A DNA stretch of 64,000 nucleotides from Desulfopila inferna (GTDB taxonomy: Bacteria > Desulfobacterota > Desulfobulbia > Desulfobulbales > Desulfocapsaceae), in assembly GCF_016919005.1 (NCBI RefSeq), contig NZ_JAFFQE010000010.1, forward strand, positions 62,001-126,000, read 5' to 3'. Under the pieces are notes generated by a model. That model did not search any database and had not been told where the DNA came from. It was given only the letters and a program-made list of their open reading frames with translations. Made by a program: the position numbers and the translations under genes. Of the stretch, positions 36,935 to 46,252 are shown one piece after another. Each line of letters opens with the position of its first letter. Positions within the stretch are counted from its first letter, which is position 1.

Positions 36935-38263
36935 ATGAAAAAAATAGTTGCAGTTGTTTTGCTGATCCTGATTATTGCCGCGGGAGCACCCTTTATCAAC
37001 GGGCTGCTGCTTGAGAAAACCATACGTAATGTCTTTGAAGAAGCTAATTCCATGTATACCGAGAGCGGATTCGACTACTCTCTGGAAATTATCGACTATG
37101 ACAGAAATTTTCTAACATCGGACATTGAATGGAAGATCAATTTCGGCTCACTCAAGGCATTGTACGGCATCGAGGAAATGATCTTCACTGAGCACGCCAG
37201 ACACGGCTATATTAAAGTCGTCTCCAACACAAGCTTTGAGAAAAACGAGTGGTTTCAGCGTTTCATCGAAAATAAGCTGCAGGGAGAAAATCCCTTCACC
37301 ATCACCACCTCCTACACCCTTTTTGGTGATATTGAATCGGTGGTCCGCTCAGAACCATTTTCGATCACCGTGGAAGATGAAGTTGTTGATATACATGCGG
37401 GTGAATTTTCCATTGCCACCGACAGCGATTTAAAACATTTTACCTCCTCGGGAAACTGGCAGGGTTTAGACGCCGCGGGGCAGGTATCTGTGGGTGAGAT
37501 TGGTGTTGATTCGGAGCTGGAGATGATTTCCACCTTTATCTGGGAGGGCTACTTGAACTTTTCCGCCCGTGACTTCGTAGTACAGGCTGCAGAGGAAGAC
37601 TTCTCATATACCAGGATGGACGGAAAATATGTCCTTGATCATGACAGCGACGCGAACACCTTATCCGCACAGACACATGTCTCCATGGATGATCTCAAAG
37701 CAGGACAGCACAGGATTAAAAAGACTTCTGCCCAGTTTGCCGTAAATAACATGAACACTCAGGGGTATGAGGACTTCATGACGGCCTATACCGAAATATT
37801 GTCTGAAGTTCTGGAAAATCTTGCCGCTCTCAAGGACGATCCCGGCAAGGCCGGAGAGTTTGTGGAAGAACAGATGGGAACCATCGGTATCCAGCTCATC
37901 GCTGCCTACGAGAAATTACTGAAAAAAGACCTCGAGCTTAAGATATCGGACCTTCATGTCGTTCTCCCTCAGGGAGATGTCAAGGCGGATATTACCCTGC
38001 GGTTGCTCAGGGACATGACCCTGATGCAATTCGCCCCGGTCATCGGACAGCCGGATCTGGCCTTGGAAATTTTCTATCTGAATTCAGACATCAAACTGCC
38101 GATCGAACTTGTCGGCGAACCGCCGCTCCTGCTGTCCCCTTCCTACCCGGGAATGCAGACCGGTCTCTTTGTCAAAGAAGGCGATATTCTCCATCACAGT
38201 GCAGAGACACGGGATAACAAACTGTTCCTCAACGGCAAGGAGTTTGACCTGTCTCAACCTTGA
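36935..38263 (+). CDS. DUF945 (YdgA-like) family protein
   Basis: 442 residues. N-terminal membrane anchor (IVAVVLLILIIAAGAPFINGLL), then a long beta-rich periplasmic region with repeated sections such as YSLEIIDYDRNFLTSDIEWK and a C-terminal LKISDLHVVLPQGDVKADIT typical of DUF945. Function unknown. AAGGAG upstream of the ATG. Confidence 0.82.
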   Translation: MKKIVAVVLLILIIAAGAPFINGLLLEKTIRNVFEEANSMYTESGFDYSLEIIDYDRNFLTSDIEWKINFGSLKALYGIEEMIFTEHARHGYIKVVSNTSFEKNEWFQRFIENKLQGENPFTITTSYTLFGDIESVVRSEPFSITVEDEVVDIHAGEFSIATDSDLKHFTSSGNWQGLDAAGQVSVGEIGVDSELEMISTFIWEGYLNFSARDFVVQAAEEDFSYTRMDGKYVLDHDSDANTLSAQTHVSMDDLKAGQHRIKKTSAQFAVNNMNTQGYEDFMTAYTEILSEVLENLAALKDDPGKAGEFVEEQMGTIGIQLIAAYEKLLKKDLELKISDLHVVLPQGDVKADITLRLLRDMTLMQFAPVIGQPDLALEIFYLNSDIKLPIELVGEPPLLLSPSYPGMQTGLFVKEGDILHHSAETRDNKLFLNGKEFDLSQP

Positions 38264-38286
38264 TCCGACTTGCCTGAAATAACCCG

Positions 38287-38324
38287 CCGTCGTTCCAGCC
38301 AAGAGCTGGATTCCGGAATGACGG
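38287..38324. repeat. REP-like palindrome
   Basis: CCGTCGTTCC pairs with GGAATGACGG and an inner CCAGC/GCTGG stem, giving a nested hairpin just after the DUF945 stop and before the convergent glcF end. It can end transcription from both sides. Similar CATTCCGGAATCCAGC elements are common in bacterial intergenic DNA. Confidence 0.6.
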
Positions 38325-38401
38325 CAGTAGTATTTTCCCAGCTTTTTTTCCAGGTTGCTCCAGAAAAGCCGGGGAATGAGGCGGACGGAAAACGGTACTT
38401 T

Positions 38402-39706
38402 TCAAATCGTCTTTGCCGCCCGTAATGAATCGGCAAGAATCTCGACCACGAAGCGGACATTCTCTTCCCGATCATGCTGTTTCAGGTTGTCGGCAATATG
38501 CATGACACAGGTCGGACAGGCGGTGGCGACCATATCGACGCCGGCATCACCTATGTCTTTGATCTTGTGATTATTGATCTTGATCGCGGTATCGTAATGG
38601 GTGATGCAGTAACTTCCTGCCGAACCGCAGCAGGTATCGGCGTTTTTCATCTCGGTAAACTCCACCCCCGGTATCATTTTCAAAATATCCCGAGGCTGAT
38701 CACGAATCCCCTGACCACGAGCCATATGACAGGGATCATGATACGTAACCTTGTAGGGTATGCGACCGAGATGCTCGGGCCGTATCTCCACGTTCTTCAC
38801 GATGAACTCATTTATATCGTAGACCTTTCCCGTAAACTCACTGAGCTCCGGACTATCGTCGAGGAACACCTTGATTTCCTTCTTCAGCGCCATGCCGCAG
38901 GATGAGCAGGAAACCACGATGGCATCGAGTTCATACTTGCGGAACAGAGCAAAATTATGTTCCATCAGTCGCTTGGCGCCTTCGTAGTCACCGTTGGCGA
39001 GCACGGGGGTACCATTGCATTTCTGTTTTTTTGGGATAACCACCTCATAGCCGTAGTCGGTCAGAATATCGACCACCGACCTGGCCACATTGGTATAGAT
39101 CAGATTGCCGGCGCAGCCGGTAAAATAACCGACGCGCATCTTCGCTGTTCCGCTTTTCGGCGGATTGATCTCGGCCAGCTGCGACTGCGCGCTGCGAATT
39201 GCAAGCTGGGGAAAATTCCTTCTCTTGGAGAAGCCGAACAGCGGAAACAGGTGGCGTACCGGATTCTTCGGTCCGATGCCGAAAAGCATCTTCTGGGTAA
39301 TGCCGACGATAGCGCAGCCCAAGGTAATCGGCCACTTACGCCAGAGCAGTTGGCGGAAGATGAGTGCCTTGAAAAAGTGCAGCCCTTTTTGCGTGGTAAT
39401 ATACCAGCGCAGCCGCAGAACCACATGCTCCGGGCTCACTCCGGCGGGACAGTTTGCCGAACAGGTCTTGCAGTTGAGGCACTGATTAATGGCATCCTCC
39501 ACCCGGTCGGTTATCTCGAGATCGCCCGAGACAATCTTTTCCGCCAGTTTATTCTTGCCGCGGGCCACATAGAGTTCATTGCCCATTTCTTTAAAAACAG
39601 GGCAGACACTGCGGCACTTGCCGCACTGCATGCATTTCTGGAATTCCTTCGCCGCTTCAAGAAGGTGGGCCTCAGCTTCCCTGCCCACAGATGATTTCAC
39701 ATTCAT
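38402..39706 (-). CDS. glcF: GlcF-like Fe-S subunit of glycolate/lactate dehydrogenase
   Basis: 434 residues. Two ferredoxin motifs (CMQCGKCRSVCP, CLNCKTCSANCP) and two CCG domains (GYFTGCAGNLIY, FLDDSPE region; YHDPCHMARGQG, ADTCCGSAGSYC). Takes electrons from the FAD subunit encoded just upstream (13 bp gap). Between the halves there is a hydrophobic stretch, so it may be membrane associated. The pair oxidises a 2-hydroxy acid, likely lactate or glycolate. Confidence 0.86.
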   Translation of the reverse strand: MNVKSSVGREAEAHLLEAAKEFQKCMQCGKCRSVCPVFKEMGNELYVARGKNKLAEKIVSGDLEITDRVEDAINQCLNCKTCSANCPAGVSPEHVVLRLRWYITTQKGLHFFKALIFRQLLWRKWPITLGCAIVGITQKMLFGIGPKNPVRHLFPLFGFSKRRNFPQLAIRSAQSQLAEINPPKSGTAKMRVGYFTGCAGNLIYTNVARSVVDILTDYGYEVVIPKKQKCNGTPVLANGDYEGAKRLMEHNFALFRKYELDAIVVSCSSCGMALKKEIKVFLDDSPELSEFTGKVYDINEFIVKNVEIRPEHLGRIPYKVTYHDPCHMARGQGIRDQPRDILKMIPGVEFTEMKNADTCCGSAGSYCITHYDTAIKINNHKIKDIGDAGVDMVATACPTCVMHIADNLKQHDREENVRFVVEILADSLRAAKTI

Positions 39707-39719
39707 TATATTTTTAACC

Positions 39720-41114
39720 TCACTTTGCCGAAGTGCCGGGCATATCGAACATTTTTCCAGGATTCAACAGGTTTTTGGGATCGAGTGTCTTTTTGATATC
39801 CTGCAGCAGGCCAATGCCGGCGGAGCCTATCTGATCCATCAGGTAGGGCTTTTTCTCAAGACCGATGCCATGCTCCCCTGAAATGGTGCCTTCCAGATCG
39901 ATGGCCAGTTGAAAAAGCTCCTTGACCGCTTTTTCAGTTCGTTCCATTTCGTCCTTATCTTTCATATCCAAGAGAAAGGTCGGATGGAGGTTACCGTCGC
40001 CGGCATGCCCGAAAATACCGACTTTAACCTGATGCCGCCTGGCGATGTCGGTTATGCCGCGTACCATTTCGGGCAACCGGCTGCGCATTACCGTGGCATC
40101 CTCGAGAATGAGATTGGGCCTGACACCGGCCAGGGCATTGAGCGCCACCCGCCTTCCGGCAAATAGATCGTCTCTTTCGCCGCTGCTCTTTGCTATGGCA
40201 AACTCTTTGGCGTTATTAGTTTTGACGACCTCCTCAACCTTGATCATCTCTGCCTTGGCCGAATTGGTTTCACCATCGGTTTCGATCAAAAGAACGGCCT
40301 GGGCATCCCGGGGCAGGCCGCAATTCTTGAAATTCTGAATGGCGTTGATGGTTTCATGGTCCATGAATTCCATGGTCGAAGGGGTTACCCCGGCTGCAAT
40401 AATATCAGCAACCGTCCTTGCGGCATCATCCAGGGTATCAAAGACCGCCAGCGCAGATTCGCGATGCTCGGGAATCGGCAGCAGCGCAAGCGTCACTTCG
40501 GTCATGATTCCCAGAAGACCCTCACTGCCGACAAAAATAGCCTCTGTGTTAAAACCGGCAACATGCTTGACGCACTTTGACCCCAGAGTAACAATATCTC
40601 CTTTGGGCAGAACCACCTTGAGCATCTTCACATAATCCTTGGTAACCCCATACTTCAGGCCGCGGAGGCCGCCGGCGTTTTCGGCAATGTTGCCGCCGAT
40701 CGTAGAGAAGGTTACGCTACCTGGGTCCGGAGGATAAAAGAGATTGGCCTCCGCTGCTATAACATCAATATCCGAGGTGGTCATACCTGTCTGGATAGTA
40801 ATCAATCGGTTTGCGGGATCAAAGTCAATGACCTTCTTCATTCTGTCCATGACCAGCACTATACCCTGCTGCAGAGGTACCGAACCGCCGGATAGGCCGC
40901 TGCCCTGGCCCCGTGGAGTGACCGGTATATCCTCTCTGTAGGCAAGCTTCATCAATCGGCTGATCTGCTCGGTGGTGGCGGCAAAAACAACGGCTTCCGG
41001 CTTGACCTCGACATGGGCGGCATCATAGCTATAGGCAATCATGTCTTCATTGGCGGTCAACACATTCTCTTTTCCAAAGGTGGCGACCAGCTCATCGATA
41101 ATACTTTTATCCAT
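39720..41114 (-). CDS. glcD: FAD-linked glycolate/D-lactate dehydrogenase GlcD
   Basis: 464 residues. FAD-binding type 4 (PCMH) domain with VTPRGQGSGLSGGSVPLQQG and YPPDPGSVTFSTIGGNIAEN, then the C-terminal oxidase domain ending GEHGIGLEKKPYL. GGAG precedes the ATG at 41114. First gene of the glcDF operon; GntR-type palindromes lie upstream. Confidence 0.88.
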   Translation of the reverse strand: MDKSIIDELVATFGKENVLTANEDMIAYSYDAAHVEVKPEAVVFAATTEQISRLMKLAYREDIPVTPRGQGSGLSGGSVPLQQGIVLVMDRMKKVIDFDPANRLITIQTGMTTSDIDVIAAEANLFYPPDPGSVTFSTIGGNIAENAGGLRGLKYGVTKDYVKMLKVVLPKGDIVTLGSKCVKHVAGFNTEAIFVGSEGLLGIMTEVTLALLPIPEHRESALAVFDTLDDAARTVADIIAAGVTPSTMEFMDHETINAIQNFKNCGLPRDAQAVLLIETDGETNSAKAEMIKVEEVVKTNNAKEFAIAKSSGERDDLFAGRRVALNALAGVRPNLILEDATVMRSRLPEMVRGITDIARRHQVKVGIFGHAGDGNLHPTFLLDMKDKDEMERTEKAVKELFQLAIDLEGTISGEHGIGLEKKPYLMDQIGSAGIGLLQDIKKTLDPKNLLNPGKMFDMPGTSAK

Positions 41115-41172
41115 TGGCTTCTACTCCGTGGTATAATAAAAAAATAACAAGTCGTAACTCCGCATGCTGATT

Positions 41173-41187
41173 ATTGGTACTACCAAT
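41173..41187. promoter_or_regulatory. GntR-type (LldR/GlcC/PdhR) operator-like palindrome
   Basis: ATTGGTACTACCAAT is a near-perfect palindrome of the TTGGT-N-ACCAA type bound by GntR regulators of lactate, glycolate and pyruvate genes. It lies about 60 bp upstream of the glcD start, a suitable place for repression. No GntR gene is in the window. Confidence 0.55.
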
Positions 41188-41318
41188 ATTACAAGATCTA
41201 TCTTTGATGTCAACATTCTAAGTATCATTTATCCTTTAGGGGTATTATATCGAGGCATTACCTCTTAAATTTCATAGAAAATGAAAATCGCTCTTTTCCC
41301 TTTTTCACGCATTAATTA

Positions 41319-41334
41319 AAATTGGTATTACCTA
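41319..41334. promoter_or_regulatory. second TTGGTATTACC palindrome
   Basis: AATTGGTATTACC resembles the operator at 41173, about 145 bp further from glcD. The two could be bridged by one regulator, or this one may serve trxB. Confidence 0.4.
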
Positions 41335-41569
41335 AAACTGCCTGAACCTCATTCTGCTGAGCTGCAGTTAATTTCTCCGGGATATTTCATCCCGGTTGAT
41401 AAATCCCCCGGGTGTATTATTATTTGCACGATTTAAATAAACTATTCAACCATGTTGTATCCCTTAAGAACAAGGACAACATTTGCCTGGAGTTTTTTTC
41501 CAGTTTACGCAGGGCGGAGAGACTGTCACTTGAGTGAAGTGAACACCAACAAAAGGAAACAACAAGGGC

Positions 41570-42559
41570 ATGAACACCCGTAATCAAGAGAAAACACACA
41601 GCAAGATCAAGCAACTCGAAGTTGCTGAAAAGATACGATGTCTGATCGTCGGTTCAGGACCGTCCGGATACACTGCGGCAATCTATGCGGCCAGGGCCCA
41701 TCTCAGCCCTGTCATGTATCAGGGGCTTCAACCCGGTGGCCAGCTTACGACAACCAGAGACGTGGAAAATTTTCCGGGATACCCCGAAGGTATTACCGGA
41801 GAGCAGTTAATGAAAGATCTGCGAAAGCAGGCTGAACATTTCGGAACGGATGTGCGCTATGGCACTGTGACCGATGTCGATTTTTCAGGTGATGTCCATA
41901 AGATTCTGATTGACAATGAAAGACTAATCGAAGCAGAGACGGTGATCATTTCAACCGGCGCTACTGCAAAGTATCTCGGTCTGGAATCAGAGGACAGATT
42001 TAAGGCGGGCGGGGTATCGGCCTGCGCCACCTGCGATGGCTTCTTCTATAAAGGCCTTGATGTCGCCGTGGTGGGTGGCGGAGACACCGCAGCGGAAGAA
42101 GCACTCTATCTTTCCTCCCTCTGTCGCAAAGTGTATTTGATTGTCAGAAAAGACCACCTGCGCGCCTCTCCGGTCATGCAGGCCCGGGTGATGAAGAACA
42201 ATAGAATAGAAGTGCTCTTTAAACGCAACACCAAGAAACTTCTTGGCGATACCGTTCTAAGAGAAGCGGTTCTTATAAAAAACATGGGCGAGGAGGGCGA
42301 GGAAGAGGAACGGATCTCTATCGATGGCTTTTTCCTTGGCATAGGCCATACACCGAATTCATATCCTTTCAGCAAATACGTGAAAACCAATACCGGTGGT
42401 TATATCATCACGCTCGGCAGAAGCACCAGGACAAATATTCCCGGAGTGTTTGCCTGTGGTGATGTTCAGGACTTCACCTATCGCCAGGCCATCACTGCAG
42501 CCGGAACCGGCTGCATGGCTGCTATGGATGCAGAGAAGTACCTGGGAGAAAAGGAGTAG
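41570..42559 (+). CDS. trxB: Thioredoxin-disulfide reductase TrxB
   Basis: 329 residues. FAD motif GSGPSGYTAAIYAARA, redox motif CATCDGFF, NAD(P) motif GGGDTAAEEALYL and the C-terminal FAD motif GVFACGDVQDFTYRQAITAAG. An N-terminal extension of about 24 residues is unusual. Reduces thioredoxin-like proteins; it could serve the Sec-containing thioredoxin-like proteins at 52390. ATG preceded by AAGGG. Confidence 0.92.
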   Translation: MNTRNQEKTHSKIKQLEVAEKIRCLIVGSGPSGYTAAIYAARAHLSPVMYQGLQPGGQLTTTRDVENFPGYPEGITGEQLMKDLRKQAEHFGTDVRYGTVTDVDFSGDVHKILIDNERLIEAETVIISTGATAKYLGLESEDRFKAGGVSACATCDGFFYKGLDVAVVGGGDTAAEEALYLSSLCRKVYLIVRKDHLRASPVMQARVMKNNRIEVLFKRNTKKLLGDTVLREAVLIKNMGEEGEEEERISIDGFFLGIGHTPNSYPFSKYVKTNTGGYIITLGRSTRTNIPGVFACGDVQDFTYRQAITAAGTGCMAAMDAEKYLGEKE

Positions 42560-42652
42560 GACTCCGGAGGTATTTAGTGCCCTACCTCCGAAAGACCGCC
42601 TTAAAAAACGAAATAATTTCGATCTATGAATTGGCTCCTCTCGCCAAACCAC

Positions 42653-43201
42653 TTACATCTTCTGTTCCACTTCTTCAAAACAGGGAATACAGAGCGTTCT
42701 CCCGTCGAAGCGGCGTGTTCTTGATTCCATGGTTTCTTCCCCACAGGAACTGCAGGGGATCGAGGTTAGAATACGGGCTCGACGGGGCGGCCGCTCCTCC
42801 AGACGAGTGAGGTGAAACAGGGCAGAAAGCGGCTTTTCCATCAGGATCCGAATCATTTCCGAGCGATCCGCAGCCTGTCCCCCCTCTCCTTCCTTGGCGT
42901 CGGGCCGCAGCACCAACCGGATGGTTTTGCCGCTGTTGCGATCAAAAAAGGAGAATGCCGCTTTTCCATAATCCAGGTGGACGAGATTACCTTTTCCAAA
43001 AGTGCATTGGGTCAGATATTGTATACCGTCGACAGCGCACATATCGGTTTCGGTAATGCAGACAAGATCTTCGTCATTTGATTTCTCAAACTCCTGCAGA
43101 GCATATTCAGCGGCGCGGATGCCTATGGAAAGCCCGGGGCAGTTATGTCCGTGAAAATGAATAACCTCTTCGATTAATTCTTTTGAAAATTGACATGTCA
43201 T
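42653..43201 (-). CDS. FmdE-family protein
   Basis: 182 residues. FmdE signature HFHGHNCPGLSIGIRAAEYA near the N-terminus with Cys and His for metal binding, DMCAVDGIQYLTQCTFGKGN, then a C-terminal zinc ribbon (CSSCGEE, CIPCFEE). FmdE-like proteins are found with molybdenum/tungsten enzymes, but their role is unresolved. Last gene of a four-gene minus-strand run. AAGGAAG before the ATG. Confidence 0.85.
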   Translation of the reverse strand: MTCQFSKELIEEVIHFHGHNCPGLSIGIRAAEYALQEFEKSNDEDLVCITETDMCAVDGIQYLTQCTFGKGNLVHLDYGKAAFSFFDRNSGKTIRLVLRPDAKEGEGGQAADRSEMIRILMEKPLSALFHLTRLEERPPRRARILTSIPCSSCGEETMESRTRRFDGRTLCIPCFEEVEQKM

Positions 43202-43231
43202 AGTTTCTTCCTTTTTTTCTTACGATGCCTG

Positions 43232-43825
43232 TCACCTGCTTATCAGTACAAGTCCGGCAACCCAGCTTACTTCTTCAGAACCGTCTTCCTCACTCAGGGG
43301 CTTGCAGGCTTCCCATCCTGCCGCCTTCATCATCATACCGACATTAATGCCAAATCCCGACATGGAGGGGCGGGCATGGAGAGGATTCCGGCAAATCCCT
43401 TTTTCGGAGAGACGCAGACATTCACCATGATCACGGCAGAAGATGTGCTTGCAGGAACCTCCGGCAAAACTTCTCGACCCGGGATAGTTAAGGCTGATCG
43501 CAGTCAACTCAACACTTGCAACAACTTCATGGAGCATCTTCATAACCCCGTATCGCTCTTCTGAACGAAGAATCGAGACAGGGACATCTATCCTGATGGC
43601 AAGTGCAGACTCAGCCAGATCACGCCACCTTCTCAAGGCTTCGGGACCTTCAACATGGGGAGGACAACTGGCAGAATGTCCATAGTTGCGGCACTGCGGA
43701 GTGCTGCACATGCTCGCCAGCTTATCATCGATGACCAGCTCTTTGAGTCCGAAAAAACAGGCATCCGATGCGCCCCCTGCCGTAGCTATCTTAATTAGTT
43801 TCTGCAGATGATTCTTCATTTCCAT
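43232..43825 (-). CDS. DUF2284 metal-binding protein
   Basis: 197 residues from the ATG at 43825, which follows GGGAGG; the longer open frame to 44020 overlaps the hydrolase gene. Cysteine pattern of DUF2284: CSTPQCRNYGHSASCPPH near residue 40 and CKHIFCRDHGECLRLSEKGI at about 130, likely a zinc or Fe-S site. Function unknown; adjoining FmdE-like gene 30 bp downstream. Confidence 0.82.
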   Translation of the reverse strand: MEMKNHLQKLIKIATAGGASDACFFGLKELVIDDKLASMCSTPQCRNYGHSASCPPHVEGPEALRRWRDLAESALAIRIDVPVSILRSEERYGVMKMLHEVVASVELTAISLNYPGSRSFAGGSCKHIFCRDHGECLRLSEKGICRNPLHARPSMSGFGINVGMMMKAAGWEACKPLSEEDGSEEVSWVAGLVLISR

Positions 43826-43865
43826 TATTCCTCCCTTGTTGCTGCTGTGGGAACGGTGGATCACA

Positions 43866-44483
43866 CTAGGCAGGATGCCGGATATATGTCCGAAGAGCCG
43901 CTTCCAGCGAAACCATTTTCGCACTGAAAAAATGATCACCACCATCAATAACCAGCAGTTGCGCTGCTGAATTCCATGCAGTGATGCTCTCCTTGATCTG
44001 CTCAGGCGGCCCGATATCATCGTCCTCGGCGGCGATCACCGCCTTCAATTTGGGTATGCATGAAACGGTGCCGTAATCCATAAGGGCGACCGGTGGAGCT
44101 ATATGAACCTGCGCTACAACCTCCTCCGGCACATCTCCCATTCCGCCAAGAACCAAGGCGCCAAAAGAATATCCAACCAATTCGATTGAATGGATGCCGG
44201 CTCCCAATAGATGTCCTATTGCCCCCGAAACGTCGTCTCTTTCACCGCGACCATTATCAAATGTTCCTTCGCTGCCGCCGACACCTCGGAAATTAAAGCG
44301 GAGGGTTGAAAATCCTTCTTCACCATAGACCCGGGTGATGGTTTCAACAACCGGATTATGCATGTTACCACCATACAGGGAATGCGGATGAGTAATGACA
44401 ACACCTTTGTCACCTGGAATCCTGCTAAGCAAACCTTGCAGGGCAATCTTACCCGCACGAAATGTAACCGCTGTTTCCTTCAT
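43866..44483 (-). CDS. alpha/beta hydrolase (COG2945-like)
   Basis: 205 residues. The lid-less short hydrolase family: ITHPHSLYGGNMHNPVVETI, LRFNFRGVGGSEGTFDNG and the nucleophile elbow VGYSFGALV with Ser; the acid and His are near EDDDIGPP and GGDHFF. Substrate unknown. AGGAG upstream of the start. Confidence 0.85.
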   Translation of the reverse strand: MKETAVTFRAGKIALQGLLSRIPGDKGVVITHPHSLYGGNMHNPVVETITRVYGEEGFSTLRFNFRGVGGSEGTFDNGRGERDDVSGAIGHLLGAGIHSIELVGYSFGALVLGGMGDVPEEVVAQVHIAPPVALMDYGTVSCIPKLKAVIAAEDDDIGPPEQIKESITAWNSAAQLLVIDGGDHFFSAKMVSLEAALRTYIRHPA

Positions 44484-44531
44484 TCGGTTCTCCTTTCATG
44501 ACCTACATAGTCAGCAGCACACTTGTCGATG

Positions 44532-45482
44532 CTACTTTTCACCCTGCAGCAGTTCAGGATCGTCACACTCCACATCGACTGAACAGGCTTCATCCTGCGG
44601 AGGAAGATAGTCAAAAGAAGAGGATTGCGAAAAATCGCTGCTTTCATTCACCGCCTGCTCTTCCTGCGGGACACGGCAATGCTCATCCAGATATTCCCGG
44701 ATTGGAGCGCTGCCGTTTATTATCTGAAACCCTGAATCGTTTAAAACAAGCAACACAGGAATCTGGTTCAGCCCCAGCGACTGCAGCACGGCGCGATTGA
44801 CGGCAGGATCATAGTTTCCAGGTCTTTCGACATCATCGAGAGCGAATTCATCGATTTCGTCGATAGGGTTGAAGCGGATTGTACATGTGTCATCTTGAAG
44901 CGATGATATAACCTCTTCACAATAATTACAGGTGGAGGAAAAGAAGAGATAATGCTTTTCTGTTTCGGATCCCTCCAGCACGGCAAATGTTCCGGAATCC
45001 AGTCTCTCTAGAGATAGGGAGCTTCCTGAAAACTGGAGAACTGTAAAACTGAGGAAAATTGCAGCAAAAATGGCTGTTCCGCTGATAAACTGACGTGCTC
45101 CCGCCAGAACGTTGAGTAAAACGACAAGAGCTAAAATAATGAGACAGTAGGAACAAAATGTCTGGGCGACAACATGCTGAAAGGACAGCAGAACCCCCTC
45201 TGCCGCCAGAGCTGCAAGCAGGACGATGTTGACGAACCGCAGGTCTTTCCGATTTTTCCCTGCATACCATATTCCCCAGAAGATGGTCTGAAAAAACAGA
45301 AAGCCGCCGACACTGAACAGGATCGGCGGAACTGTGGTAAGACTGTCGACGACCTCACAGCCGTCATTTAAACAGATTCCATCTTTCTCATTACCAAGAA
45401 GGACAATCTGTACCAGAGTGATGATACTGCCAAGCAAGGCGATAATGCGGCTTGCTTTCATTGAAAATGTCATTTGCTGCAT
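44532..45482 (-). CDS. VKOR-like integral membrane protein fused to a thioredoxin-like domain
   Basis: 316 residues. The N-terminal half has VKOR features: an extracytoplasmic loop with two Cys (ICLNDGCEVV), and FCSYCLIILA as the CxxC near the quinone within four to five helices. The C-terminal half has a thioredoxin-like module (HYLFFSSTCNYCEEVISSL; QIPVLLVLN). Such fusions oxidise exported thiols using the quinone pool, replacing DsbB-DsbA. A Ser/Glu-rich tail ends the protein. It lies 48 bp upstream of the hydrolase gene. Confidence 0.82.
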   Translation of the reverse strand: MQQMTFSMKASRIIALLGSIITLVQIVLLGNEKDGICLNDGCEVVDSLTTVPPILFSVGGFLFFQTIFWGIWYAGKNRKDLRFVNIVLLAALAAEGVLLSFQHVVAQTFCSYCLIILALVVLLNVLAGARQFISGTAIFAAIFLSFTVLQFSGSSLSLERLDSGTFAVLEGSETEKHYLFFSSTCNYCEEVISSLQDDTCTIRFNPIDEIDEFALDDVERPGNYDPAVNRAVLQSLGLNQIPVLLVLNDSGFQIINGSAPIREYLDEHCRVPQEEQAVNESSDFSQSSSFDYLPPQDEACSVDVECDDPELLQGEK

Positions 45483-45954
45483 CGATATTCTAAGGACCGA
45501 AATGTATAAATAAAAAAAAAATCAGCACACTCATTCCAAGCTGTCCGGCAAGATGCCATAGAGCTGAAACGCCTACCTTCATGCTGTTTCCAAAGTTGCA
45601 CTATATTTTATCTTTTCTCCATTTACAACAGCCTCTCGACAACAACAAGGTATTTTGCCGGAGAGGCTCATTAGGGGAAACAAGCACAGCAGCAACAAGG
45701 AAAATAATTTTCACATGATATTAATTCCTACTTTCAATAAAGGAACAAATATGCTACTCTGTAGGAAGGAATCGTGTTACATTGTACTAACCTTTGACAA
45801 GGAGGCTTGCTCAATCGAAGTGGCCCAGGTTGCGGGGGGATACAGGGTTAAACATGTTTCAGACACATGATCGAATACAGAATTGGTGATTCGTGTATTC
45901 AGACGGAAGTTGTCGAGATGGTTTGAATAATTCACCCAACACAAGGAGAAGACC
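45483..45954. other. intergenic region, ~470 bp
   Basis: AT-rich divergent region between the VKOR gene and the small protein gene. A 71-codon frame at 45655-45870 has no recognised motif. I see nothing else. Confidence 0.4.
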
Positions 45955-46107
45955 ATGAGAGGCAACCAAGAGGCATATGTACTGGTGAAAGTCAAGGACG
46001 GTCGAAAATTTGTTTGTGCAATAAATAAGCTGAAGCCCACCAGGAAAGATAACCAGTCACAGAGCAGCGCGACGATAGACCTTGAAAGAGATGTTATCTG
46101 GCAATAA
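45955..46107 (+). CDS. small protein of 50 residues, unknown
   Basis: MRGNQEAYVLVKVKDGRKF begins a short basic/polar protein ending IDLERDVIWQ. AAGGAGAAG lies 7 nt before the ATG. Not too short to be genuine: good ribosome binding site, balanced composition, and a strong terminator 110 bp downstream. I do not recognise it. Confidence 0.5.
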   Translation: MRGNQEAYVLVKVKDGRKFVCAINKLKPTRKDNQSQSSATIDLERDVIWQ

Positions 46108-46217
46108 GATGATGCGGTACATGGATCGTACGATCCGTTCATAACGTAAGTTGTTGTCACAACGCTCATTCTTCATCACCACGCACATTAGTTAGTGGTG
46201 TACGATATCAACCTGAG

Positions 46218-46252
46218 GAGGAGATGCTCTTTTACGCATCTCCTCTCTTCTT
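46218..46252 (+). terminator. Rho-independent terminator
   Basis: GAGGAGATGC-TCTTTTAC-GCATCTCCTC, a perfect 10-bp stem with an 8-nt loop followed by TCTTCTTTTCC. It ends the transcript of the 50-residue gene. Confidence 0.8.

Larger units (their letters stand above)
41115..41569. other. divergent regulatory region glcD/trxB, 455 bp
   Basis: AT-rich region with the promoters of glcDF (minus) and trxB (plus). Two related palindromes are listed separately. No gene seen. Confidence 0.55.
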
